Assembly (NCBI RefSeq): GCF_041381155.1
Contig: NC_091141.1
Location: 24,076,828-24,140,827, forward strand
Source of the DNA: Argopecten irradians
Taxonomy: Eukaryota > Mollusca > Bivalvia > Pectinida > Pectinidae
Length of the DNA: 64,000 bases
Direction: 5' to 3'
Made by a program: the position numbers and the translations under genes. The first letter of the stretch is position 1. Each line of letters begins with the position of its first letter. This document shows positions 50,597 to 60,737 of this stretch, piece by piece. Below the pieces are notes generated by a model. The model ran no database searches and was not told where the DNA came from. It saw only the letters and a list, made by a program, of their open reading frames with translations.

Positions 50597-51044
50597 CACA
50601 TGTTCGTTTTCCAACATTTTTCCTCTTTAGGTTTTGTCTAAATATCACCCATTCAGCAAACTACATCAGATGTACTATCCATTTACTGAAACCGAGAACT
50701 GAATATTTCACATGTTCGTTTTCCAACATTTTTCCTCTTTAGGTTTTGTCTAAATATCACCCATTTAGCAAACTACATCAGATGTACTATCCATTTACTG
50801 AAACCGAGAACTGAATATTTCACATGTTCGTTTTCCAACATTTTTCCTCTTTAGGTTTTGTCTAAATATCACCCATTCAGCAAACTACATCAGATGTACT
50901 ATCCATTTACTGAAACCGAGAACTGAATATTTCACATGTTCGTTTTCCAACATTTTTCCTCTTTAGGTTTTGTCTAAATATCACCCATTCAGCAAACTAC
51001 ATCAGATGTACTATCCATTTACTGAAACCGAGAACTGAATATTA
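50597..51044 (+). repeat. 112-bp tandem array, four near-identical units
   Basis: CACATGTTCGTTTTCCAACA begins at 50597, 50709, 50821 and 50933. The units are identical except for one visible base (CATTTAGC for CATTCAGC in the second). The array ends at AACTGAATATT (51044). Confidence 0.97.
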
Positions 51045-54000
51045 CATCTTGATGTAGGTCTATATAATTAAATTATAAATTCAGAGGTAATTTTATGAAA
51101 TTTTTATTCAAATTAAGAAAAATACAGATCTGATAAATAGAACATTGAATTCCTACTTCAACTCAGGATTCCTCTCCATTCACATTGAAGATACCAACAA
51201 AAAGTTATATAAATATCACAGACATCAATATTAATTTCCCACGTCAATTTTTAAATACATATTTCCTACTCATATTATCAAAATCAAATAATGGCGTTCT
51301 AAAGAAATATGTTTTACCTTGAAATTGATTTTTCGTTTACAAAATATTGAAAAGTTTCATTGGTTCTTGCAAAAAGGACATAGACAATCTCGTCGTCTTT
51401 GAGTTACCTCAATTTGGTGGCTGATTACTGCCATGTCAATGTTTTGGTACAAAACTAAACAATGATATGACAGAAATCAGTCACCATACCCCCATACACT
51501 TTCATCTTATATCTCATATCAATGTGAATGTCATATGAAATTCAGTGAAACGATATTTACACATTTTGTCGCTTGCCTTGGCAAACAAGTTTCGTTTTGA
51601 AAGGCACGCATAGACATGATCAATCAGATATTTAGAATAAATAATATTAGGTACACGTATAAAGGAAAGTCTTCAAATAAATAATAAAGGTTATTATTAG
51701 TTAATGGTTAATTCAAATTGATTCAGTAGCATTCTAAAGATAAAATGAGAATAACTGTGTAAATTGTTCACAGTGTACAGTTTCATAACTGACTGACAAT
51801 ACTGCTTACATCTCATCTTTGTCACAACTTCATTTTACATTTCCAAACACATATCGCCTTTTCACGGCGAATTTTGTTTCTCGATTTACTCTGTAATTTT
51901 ATACGACGGGATTAGAATTTGCTATTATTTGTTTTCATATTATTGACTAGTTAAACAATCTGTATAGTCTATTACTGTCTGTAATTCCTATTGACAGATT
52001 AATATACAAATATTTCGTTCCACAGATCAGAATCAATGATTAGATTGTCATATTATCTCACGGCAAATCGAAGCATCTTTAAGTTAATTAATAGTCTTTG
52101 TATTAATTTAAATAAAGAAAACAATGTCACATTTTCTGGATTCATTATTATCCATGTAAAAAAAAAAAAAAACAGAAAATATTCTTACGCGAAAATAGTT
52201 CGATTTACAGTCATTGTAACGACAAACAATCAAAACGACGAATTTCTCTGCCAAGTGACAAAACAAGAATGAAAATTGCATAATAAAGTCACATAAAATA
52301 CGCCTAACCCGAGGCTTGTTGAATGAGACTATCGTGTATCTCCTCCGAGAGTAGAAAGGATGACTATTTTTCTGCACAGATCAATGTTCATTTGCATATA
52401 ACGTTTTACAACTTCCGGATATATTCTACGCTTGCAGACGGCCTTGCCCTTTGTAAGACAGAGAAATCTCCGGAAGTGTAGATTTTGCTGTCCTACGGAT
52501 TGGGTAGAAATGTATCGCAATCCGTGTATCAGAGATTGTCCTGTCAACACGAAGACATACGTGGTCAGTGTGTTTCATGGATATATCTGACCTCTGACCA
52601 CGAAACAGAAACGGGGCATAAAAATATTAGAATATTTTCTGATATGTGTATGCATTCCGTTGTGGTCTTCAAAATTGTCGTTGCCTACGAAATGTAGTGA
52701 TCCCACTTTTTGCGACATTGTTACGCACGTTAATTAATGAAGCGGTGTTATTGAGTGCAACAGTTGCCATTCTATATGTTATGAAATATTGCATTTATGA
52801 ACCAACTAATCTAGATTTTAAGAGCATGATACATGTAGGAATGCACCTGCAGCAATTAGCATATAGGCTTCATTTATGTATGATAATTTATTAATAAACA
52901 GAGGCCCACTACCTTTTAGAAATGACTTTTAAATGATTTTTTTCAAAAAAGACTGTAAAAGGAGATTGATAATTATGTAGACCCACAAAAGTTACTAGAT
53001 TAACGTTAATAGAACACTTATCAATAACAAGAATAATAAATTGTTTCTCTCCATAAAGAGTGTCGTATTATATTCCCCGCCGTCGTCCTAAATACCACGT
53101 AATAGTTGATTGTCATTGCTTTAGACGACAAAACAACGAAACGAATCGTCACTGTTATGTAACATGGATTATGGAGGGAAGCTTGCATTTGTTTGATGTT
53201 TTAATATCGTCTTAGATCATCGATTGCTATTTTGTTATTTTGTTTGTTTTAATTGTATTGCTTGTTTTGGAAAGGTAGTGGGTCTTTATTGCTTTTTAAC
53301 TGTTACCTGCAATATAATGTGCAATATAATGTTCCCTGTATGGTTGATATTTATAAAATGTATTTGGATTTTAGTGTGCTATAAATAGCCGATGTCATTG
53401 AAGAGTGACTTCCCTGTAAGTGACACACTCATCTTTATACATGTGTCTGTATCCTTGCGATACCACCATATCTTAATTACAGCATCGTCTTAATTACTTA
53501 TACCAATTACATTTCGAGTGGGGCCCAGCTTCAAATTGCAGACATTTCAATGTATAAATTTATGTGATACAAAAATGATAGCTACAGAATAGAAATGATA
53601 TCAACATAAAAGTGTACATGCATAATACACAACGGTAATTACGACAAAATTCTTTCGTTTCAATGGCACACTTCAAAGTTAAAATGGCGTTTACTGTTAT
53701 TTTTAACAGTTTGATAACAATAAGTGATTAATAAAAATTCTAACGTAAGGAATCACAGACGTGCATACGTAGGTATCAAACAATCGCAATAATAAATAAT
53801 TCTAGGAGTTGAATTCTATGATGGAAGGGTGCATATTAATGAGTGCTATTTATGATTTTAATGTTATGAATATAAAAAAGTACAACATAAAGTTTGTGAT
53901 TATAAGCACACTCTCAGATTTGTATATAGTTCAATAACGTAAAAATCTGTGAAAATAAACGTTATAATTCAATCTTATCAGGTGAAAAGTAACATTTTTG

Positions 54001-55459
54001 AAGGGATTATTTTTCACTGAAATCAATACGCGTTCTTTCAGCAAATCAGAGACGTCGTAACAAACTGAGACTTCATTTGTAATGTTATGAGATGATGAAA
54101 TAAGTTTATAATACAATAAAAGTGTTACAAATGTTACAAGCAAAATTGTATAATTTAAAAACATGATTGAGTTCAAATCGAGAAAATGGACCATTTAAAA
54201 TAATGATAACGTATTAATGACTTGAACAGGTGTTCCCAAAATACATTAGCAGCTGGAAATTATTTTAACAACAAGTAGCACATATATCTATTGGCAACAA
54301 AGAAGGGAATTAATAAAGCATATTTTACATATTATTGCCTTTGAAAACAAAATTAATCAACATTGACCATTCACTATAACTGTGCATACATGAACAAGTT
54401 GAATATTGTTTAATGCATATATATATATTAATATTAATGGTAATTAAAATATTGAATAATTGAATTGTTTTTTACATGAAAGGATCCCTTGGGATAGCCA
54501 TTATTAGTGGTAAGCCAATTATGACATCATTTTAATTGTGGCCACATAATTATCACACTAGCGATCATAGGAGAATAACACACAGAGGGTTTTCCATCGA
54601 TTCTTGATGAAAGTGACTTGCTTTATTCATTATAAAAGACGAACATTCTTCGGTACGTCGAATAGGGAATTATCATAAAGACTACAAATTTATCAACAAT
54701 GAACTGCCTGCACAAAGAGATAATAAATATCATCAGCATGAAGAACTACGTCTTTGCACTGAATTTGTCTTTGTATTAAATAATAAATAGACTACTGATT
54801 CTTATCATAAATACTTTTGTTTTCTTATTAGATTCTTGTTTTTAAATACGTACATGTTTTGCCATATAAATAAAAGTCATTTGAACTATCTAGTGTAATA
54901 TTAACTATAAAAATTATCACACTTTAAATACGCTATTTTCTTATGGGGCAACACAAATGATAAGGTACAATATACACATTTGTGTATTGATAAATACGTA
55001 AATGTACAAAATATTTACAGAAAAATTTCACTAAAATAAATAAAACTAAACGTCAATCATCCATAGTATAGCGTTGCTGATATATATGTGTAAATTCAAA
55101 CTGAGTCTGGACGGACATAACAATTCAATATATATTTCATATTCAAGGGACATTAATTATACATATTACATTCCAATTAGCAATACCCCCCCTCGCACAC
55201 ACATACACACTCTCTCTCTCTTTCACTCTCTCTCTCAATATGATATTATTGTAATGGGCCCATCGTTAGTCAAAGAAGAGATGTCATTCTTTCGAATTTC
55301 AAAATCTTTGCATGACGCTCCTATAAATAGGTGTTTAGAGAAAAAATATATAAATATATATTTACGATAAATGTAATTAAGCTCTTTAATAATTCTTATA
55401 TTGGAATCTTGATGCCGCCAAAGTGCCTCTTAGATATGACCGTTTCACATAGGTAAATA
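51045..55459. other. intergenic, no gene seen
   Basis: About 4.4 kb without a supported gene. Open frames around 52.0-52.9 kb overlap on both strands and match nothing. A short CA/CT-rich microsatellite lies at 55190-55237. Confidence 0.4.
55190..55237 (+). repeat. CA/CT microsatellite
   Basis: CGCACACACATACACACTCT followed by CTCTCTCTTTCACTCTCTCT. Simple repeat only. Confidence 0.9.
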
Positions 55460-56195
55460 TTTAATTGATTGTATTCTGCTGGCATGTACTTTGATCAACC
55501 GCATCCACATCTAATTCCATAGGTTGAAATGTAATTGACATAAATCTTCATTTCCTTAATGTATTTGCATAACCTTGTAAGGAGTGGTTCAGATAATGCG
55601 AGCTCACTTCCATAGGTGCAATCCATACATTCACAAAATTGCAACCATATGCAGCACAATCACCATTGTTGTAATTCAAGTATTCACATGACCTCCAAAA
55701 TATATCACAGGTCACATTTGGAGTGTTTTTCTTGTGCGCCAGACACACATATTCAGTCTTCCGTTGGGTTCGTACAATGAATCCATTGGTAAATATCGTT
55801 TTGTTCTATTTCTCATGCCGAACGGATGTCTGTGAAAAGCTATGCAACTAAGATGAATTCTACTGAAATGTATCTCATTATCATTAATTGTATTAGATAT
55901 CAAGATATCTAATGAAGAGATATTCTCCGGACGATACCACGCAAACATAATCACTATTGTGGTATTGTTAAAAGGAGATATTTTTTATATCCTAAAGACC
56001 CGCATACAGTGTAGTTTTGGGTAATAGTCTGCAAAACTCGACATCTTGCGAGAAAAAACGCTTTCATCAGGCGGTTTGTCAGCATACATTCGGATGAAAA
56101 TTTGCCCACAAGACAACAAGCAATACCCTGGCACGCCTGGTGCACTGTAAAGAGATGATCAACGGAACCATCCCACGATGAATTTTTTTGTAAGA
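55460..56195 (-). other. probable 3' UTR of lectin receptor gene
   Basis: Follows the stop at 56196-56198 on the minus strand. A variant poly(A) hexamer ATTAAA (complement of 55460-55465) lies about 730 nt downstream. The region is unusually open (frames of 66-81 residues in series, with several Cys and Trp), but they differ in frame and match no domain I know, so I read them as UTR or decayed coding sequence. Confidence 0.4.
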
Positions 56196-56542
56196 TCATT
56201 CAATGGTGTTTATTTTCTTATGGTTACAGACGGAATGGTAAAATGCTTTGAAGCCGTTCATAAACCTTGGAAGGTCAATGATAACAACTGCTCCAAAGAC
56301 AACTGCAAGCATCGCAGCCCCTAAATACCCGAGGGACTTAGCCGATATTCTTTCATCTGGAATGCTGATTAACTTCCGTTTCCATGACGACAGATCCTTT
56401 TTCTCCACAGTAAGTTCTTTTTTGAGAGTTTCTATCTGGGACTGTAGTTGCTCTGGCGACATGGACGTCATCAGGTTACTATTACAAAAGCAATGGTAGC
56501 AAGAGCTGGACGGCGTGCCTGTGTACAGGTAGGTGACTGACT
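56196..56542 (-). CDS. lectin receptor exon 8: juxtamembrane, TM helix, tail
   Basis: Last coding exon, residues 361-475. After acceptor TTTTTAG it reads ESVTYLYTGTPSSSCYHCFC, then a heptad-like segment (SPEQLQSQIETLKKELTVEK, about 389-408) and a conserved-looking SIPDERISAKSLGY stretch. A hydrophobic helix follows (GYLGAAMLAVVFGAVVIIDL, about 432-451) and a basic tail of about 24 residues ending IE with TGA at 56196-56198. The TM orientation fits type I: extracellular domains outside, tail with no ITAM or kinase. From memory, a Cys cluster plus 'KxELxVxKKxLS...D.RxSA...G' plus TM helix is a recurring membrane anchor on bivalve surface proteins; that is recollection, not a search result. Confidence 0.85.
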
Positions 56543-56587
56543 CTAAAAACACAAAAAACGCTAGGTAGCATATGTTTGTAAAGAAAT

Positions 56588-56935
56588 AATACAGCTATTA
56601 TGAAATAATATCAGTTTTGTAAAGGAAAGTTAATATCTATCAATTATGAAATAATATTATGCTTGTAAAAGAGAATTACTATCTATTTATCGATTATGAA
56701 ATAATATGTTTTGAAGGAAAATTACAAAATATCTATTATGAAATAATATTATGTTTGTAAAAGGAAATTACTATCTAACTATTATGAAACAATATTGTGC
56801 TTGTAAAAGAAAACTACTATCTATTATGAAATAATATGTTTGTAAAGGAAAATAACTGTATGTCTTTTTTGAAATAATATTATGTTTGTAAAGAGAAATT
56901 GCTATCTATCTATTATGAAATAATATTACTATTTG
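56588..56935. repeat. ~46-bp tandem array, about seven diverged units
   Basis: Units of the type TATTATGAAATAATATTATG followed by TTTGTAAAAGGAAATTACTATC, of variable length (about 38-60 bp). Each unit holds the small palindrome ATTATGAAATAATA. Confidence 0.85.
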
Positions 56936-57144
56936 GCCGAGGGTGGAAAAATGTCCTAACTGAATACAAAGTGACTTTGCTATATGTATGAGTAAAAAAA
57001 CATCAAATTGTATACTAAATAAAGTGGCTAATGACGAGAGTATGTGTAGATATGTTGTTTTAAATATCCATCATATACAAAACAATTAGTATTAATTATT
57101 ATATTTCAGTTTACTATCTGTTATCTCTTCAAAATAATTCATTA

Positions 57145-57285
57145 AGAGGCTGTTTCTATGAAATCATTACGCTTGTGTTGACCAACCAGAAGCAATGTTA
57201 CAAATGTAACGTCTTTTTCCCTTTATGGCCTGATAAACATTTTTAAGCCAATGGGAATGCTTGTTACGATGTACATAGGATTAGT
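57145..57285 (+). repeat. dispersed repeat family B, copy 5
   Basis: TTTCTATGAAATCATTACGC, GACCAACCAGAAGCAATGTT, ATTTTTAAGCCAATGGGAAT and TTGTTACGATG match the other family members, in a lectin intron. Confidence 0.65.
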
Positions 57286-57290
57286 ATCAT

Positions 57291-57292
<2 letters not shown>

Positions 57293-57341
<49 letters not shown>

Positions 57342-57346
57342 TGTGT
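57293..57346 (+). repeat. (TG)n microsatellite
   Basis: About 27 TG units with one TA interruption (GTATGTG). Confidence 0.97.
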
Positions 57347-57575
57347 AAAGGGTGTAGTTGTTCGTGTGTGTCAATCAAAAGTCAATATTCCGTACAATTG
57401 AATTAATTATGAAGGATCAAATTGAATGGAAGCAAAACCTGTTTTTTGTTTTGTTTCTAACTTAACAATATTAAAATAATCTCCATTGCGTTTGCCAATC
57501 GCGATAAACTATCGCGCAATCATAAAATAGTGATACCACAGAATTATTGAAAATGTTGGGCTGTATAAGAATTAC

Positions 57576-57872
57576 CTGTGCTGGGAGAGGCTGTTGTAAG
57601 GTCCACAGTTGTAAGGGTATTGGTTAGCTGTGGCGTGTCTGTGGATGACGTATCCTCTGTTGAAGAAGAGACGGCACCCATACTTGTAGTCAATTCATCT
57701 GATGGCATTGAACTGGAGGAAGGTTCAGGCACATCAGAGGTGGTTGGTTCAGGGATAACTGTGGAGGAGACCTCTGGTACAGCGGTGCTTGTCATTGCCG
57801 CAGCTGCACTGGTTGAGCAGGGTTGACTTGTTACCGGGTCTGTTACTGTTTTTAATGACGTTGATATGATAT
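57576..57872 (-). CDS. lectin receptor exon 7: mucin-like stalk
   Basis: Residues 262-360. After acceptor TTATTTCAG it reads in phase 1 DIISTSLKTVTDPVTSQPCS, then a run dominated by Ser, Thr and Pro with acidic residues (for example STVIPEPTTSDVPEPSSSS) to ASPSTG, ending phase 1 at GTAATT. Such composition indicates a heavily O-glycosylated, extended stalk that lifts the lectin and apple domains off the membrane. One Cys near the start may pair with the Cys cluster of exon 8. The opposite strand is also open, but only as a compositional shadow. Confidence 0.85.
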
Positions 57873-59325
57873 CTGAAATAATATTGTAAAAATCCAGATG
57901 CTTTACATATATGCAAATAACCGAACTAATGAAATAAATGCTGAAGTGTCTAGTGACATGAAATCGTTTAATTCATACACTCATAAAGCCATCTTTATAC
58001 ACAATTGCTAGGCATAACAAGAACACAAACCAACGAAATGGATACTTACAACTGAAATGGAATTATTGCTAACATACATACATTTATATTTACATATGCC
58101 CCTATATAGTCAACGGGAGGGAATTTGCGTTCAAATTAGAATAATCGCAATGACGTATGAATATAAACGCCGTGCAGGTTCGGACTACTTCTAGTTAAGA
58201 TTTTGCGTCATAAGTGGACAGATTTCAAAATAACAATAAAGAGTTTTTATTAGATCCAATTAAACATGAATTTGACATCAAAACAAAAGATGGGTCCAAG
58301 CATTGTAACGGTAATAAACTACAAAATGAGTCGGGGCTACAACCGAGGGGCTTTCCTCAGGAATGTTCGGGGAATCCCATAGTTACGTCAGATGTAGGCC
58401 TACACGTGTGTACGGTCACTCATCTCACATAGATATACAGAACATCTGATTGTCGGTGAACAATTCTGGGAGCGTCTTAGCAAACAATAGGTTAACAGAT
58501 CTTATACAGGTTTTCAGAAGAAAAAAAAACCATCACAGGTAGCCTATCCGAAACAGTATCATCAGCTTTAAATAGCCCCGTCTTTGCATTCAAAATAGGC
58601 CTACACAGACGCAAACACTTGTCTATCCTCTGTAAAATAAAATAAAAGTCATGACTATGAAGAATTTAGTCTAAATCGTGTTCTTTGACCGATATATACA
58701 TGAAAAACATTCGCACCTCAACGGTTATACCATCAATAGGTTATATCACAGTAACTTTCCTCGGTTGAAAATCAAATATGGCGGCTCGCTCCACTTCGGA
58801 CCGCATCACTACCCTGATAACGATACATGCCGGTAGTCGTTCCGCCTTGGTTATCTCAATTTTTATTCGAAATGGACATTATTGATCTATCATCAAATTG
58901 AAAAAAAATAAAAATAATTGAAGTGTCATTGTTGTATTTCAAACCAAACTGCAGCTATAACATTCAACAATCGGAACTATATCATCGGTCATCCTGACTA
59001 TCGTAGTTACCCAACTTAGCAATGGGATACAGACATATTCTACATGTAGCGCTAACGCGCTACATTGAATATGTCTGTATCCAATTGCGTTCATACCACC
59101 TTTAACGCAATCAAAATACTGTTCAATCTCTATATATAAGTGTGTGTATATCCATTCACAAGTTTCCTGTACGTTTTACAACTATACGTTTACTCCACTC
59201 CATGAAATAAGTACTAGTCTACTAAATTATTAATAATTAGTAACACTTTTGGAGATTAAAGCTAGTCATTCACGGATAAATTCCGTAGATATCTCTTTTT
59301 AATGAACCATAAATGTTACAGATAC
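57873..59325 (-). other. lectin gene intron 6
   Basis: Donor GTATCT (59325-59320), acceptor TTTCAG (57878-57873). Most of it is the inverted copy B of the hairpin-ended element (58085-59137). If the donor is not used, the frame stops at 59270. Confidence 0.7.
58085..59137 (-). mobile_element. hairpin-ended element, copy B
   Basis: Inverted relative to copy A (46631-47867). The outer end at 59137 reads, on the minus strand, TATATAGAGATTGAACAGTA, then the family arm, GGATACAGACATATTC and the stem TAGCGC-GTTA-GCGCTA near 59048-59063. The inner arm is shorter than in copy A (it joins TTGCTAAGTTGGG directly after GTCTGTATCC). The body is about 80-90% alike in blocks by eye; the far end at 58085 matches TATAGGGGCATATGTAAATA. 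Non-coding; it sits in intron 6 of the lectin gene. Confidence 0.85.
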
Positions 59326-59547
59326 CTTTCATGAATTTCTCTGTCAGTGCACCCTTGGTTTGCGTTAATCCCAATGAAGCTGTTGCCATTTTACAAGAAG
59401 TGCCTGCGGGGTAATATCGATAACCTACGCAGTTACTTGCCGAACATTTTTGTGCACAGTCCGTTGCTGCAAACATATTACCAAATGCGCTTGATTCGTA
59501 TGCAACATCCACGAGTGCTGAAGTACTTGTGAAGCATGTATTAAAAT
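59326..59547 (-). CDS. lectin receptor exon 6: apple/PAN-like domain
   Basis: Residues 188-261. After acceptor GTTCCAG, phase 1, it reads DFNTCFTSTSALVDVAYESS and later ATDCAQKCSASNCVGYRYYP-AGTSCKMA. The spacing C...DCAQKC..SNCVGYRYY...SCKMA is that of apple/PAN domains, small disulfide folds that bind proteins or sugars. The exon ends FMK-G at a GTATCT donor, phase 1. If the intron is retained, translation runs on for 18 codons to TGA at 59270-59272, giving a form without stalk and membrane anchor. Confidence 0.82.
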
Positions 59548-60310
59548 CTGGAACAAACAAACGAAACAGATGCAAGCAAAATAACTAAAACAATAGGACC
59601 GTAAGAGTTCTTCGTATGTGCATAATTAATTTGTATTTGTTTTCATGCTAAATGCGACTTTCTGATTGGCAGATTCGTTTTATTCATATACGATAAAGAA
59701 AAATTCCGAGAATGGCGCGAAAACCCGACGTTATCATGACGTCACAATAGAGACGTCGACGTTGCGTATTGATTTAGAAAAAAAAATATTCCTTTGGAAA
59801 ATCAATGGAATCGTACGTTTAAACGTATTTTGTGCTATCAAGTAGTCTGAAAAAATAATTATAAGCATTGATGTCACTATTTTTTTAACTCCATCGGGGT
59901 ATGAAATTAATTTTGTTTGCAAACTTTTGTGAGAACCCGATACGTGGATTCAAACAGTTTGCAAACAAAATTTCTTTATACCCCGATGAAGTTAAAAAAA
60001 GGTGATATCAATGCTTAAATAAGCCCCCTCCACCTTTTCCAAGCGTCATATCCACTTAACATTTAAACTACATAAACACAAAACAATGAACACCATATTC
60101 TATTTATTTCAATTATTTCACAATTTGAATTCCGGCTTAGTTGCAATTGTTATGTGGAGATTCAACTTTCCCTATTCATTTCATTTTCTAAATGTTAAGC
60201 GCCCCGGCTCAAACAAGGTTGACCAATTTATTTGTATATCTCATGTAAATGCTAGATTATACAAAATTTGTATATTTTATTGCTGATTTCACAACATCGG
60301 TGTAACCTAC
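59548..60310 (-). other. lectin gene intron 5
   Basis: Contains a short dispersed repeat (GCGCGAAAACCCGACGTTAT, 59714-59750, also near 15003) and a 150-bp inverted repeat at 59865-60014. Confidence 0.7.
59865..60014. repeat. inverted repeat, ~60-nt arms
   Basis: Left arm 59865-59925 (GCATTGATGTCAC ... TTTTGTTTGCAAACT) pairs with 59955-60014 (AGTTTGCAAACAAAA ... GTGATATCAATGC), including CCCCGATG(G/A)AGTT. The loop is 29 nt. Possibly one end or a solo copy of a foldback MITE. Confidence 0.85.
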
Positions 60311-60519
60311 CGTAGTTCGTCACCTTGCAAAGGAACATTTTTGAGTTAGTGCACGAGTCATATGTAAATGCATTCGCATTTTGATCAAACACAAAACATT
60401 GGTCTCCCACAACAGCAGGTGCAGGGATATATCCTCCTGCGGCATCCTGGGTGGCACAGTCGTCATGCCAACGAGGTACGTCATCTGAAACCTGTTGCAT
60501 GCCTACCCAGAGTGTGGCA
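60311..60519 (-). CDS. lectin receptor exon 5: C-terminal half of C-type lectin domain
   Basis: Residues about 118-187. It reads SATLWVGMQQVSDDVPRWHD, DCATQDAAGGYIPAPAVVGD, then QCFVFDQNANAFTYDSCTNS and KMFLCKVTNY. LWVGM is the WIGL-like core of the C-type lectin fold, and the Cys pattern C...C(F/V)...C...C with final FLCK is right. The sugar-binding signatures are missing: no EPN or QPD in the long loop (IPAPAV there) and FTYDS stands where WND is expected, so calcium-dependent mannose or galactose binding is doubtful. Confidence 0.9.
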
Positions 60520-60680
60520 CTGAAAAAAGACACCAAAGCAAATTAGAAAACCACGTGTTGTGAATTTGGTCGTTTAAAGTTATGTGCGATTGTGAAAAAA
60601 GCATATTTAAAAGTTCTCATCGAAAAACAACATGACAGCTAACCCATTGAACGTTGGGGCTTGGTAAATACAGTTTATAC
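60520..60680 (-). other. lectin gene intron 4
   Basis: Short intron (161 bp), donor GTATAA, acceptor TTTTTTCAG. Nothing inside. Confidence 0.8.
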
Positions 60681-60737
60681 CTGACACCGTTTTCGCTTAG
60701 ATCTAGGGATGTAATACTGGTTTCCCCATACAATACA
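60681..60737 (-). CDS. lectin receptor exon 4: small exon inside C-type lectin domain
   Basis: 57 nt, phase 2 in and phase 2 out. It reads (D)VLYGETSITSLDLSENGV, linking the alpha-2 region to the LWVGM core. It is recognised because it restores the frame between exons 3 and 5 and has good signals (CCTTTCAG; GTATAA). Confidence 0.78.

Larger units (their letters stand above)
56543..57575 (-). other. lectin gene intron 7
   Basis: Between donor GTAATT (57575) and acceptor TTTTTAG (56543). It holds the ~46-bp tandem array (56588-56935), repeat family B copy 5 (57145-57285) and a (TG)n microsatellite. Confidence 0.7.

Noticed and set aside
50597-51044. CRISPR-like array
   Set aside because: Units are contiguous with no variable spacers and the DNA is eukaryotic.
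56248-56499. Plus-strand 83-residue frame
   Set aside because: Shadow of the lectin TM exon.
57578-57826. Plus-strand 82-residue Val/Gly/Glu-rich frame
   Set aside because: Compositional shadow of the Ser/Thr/Pro stalk exon on the other strand.
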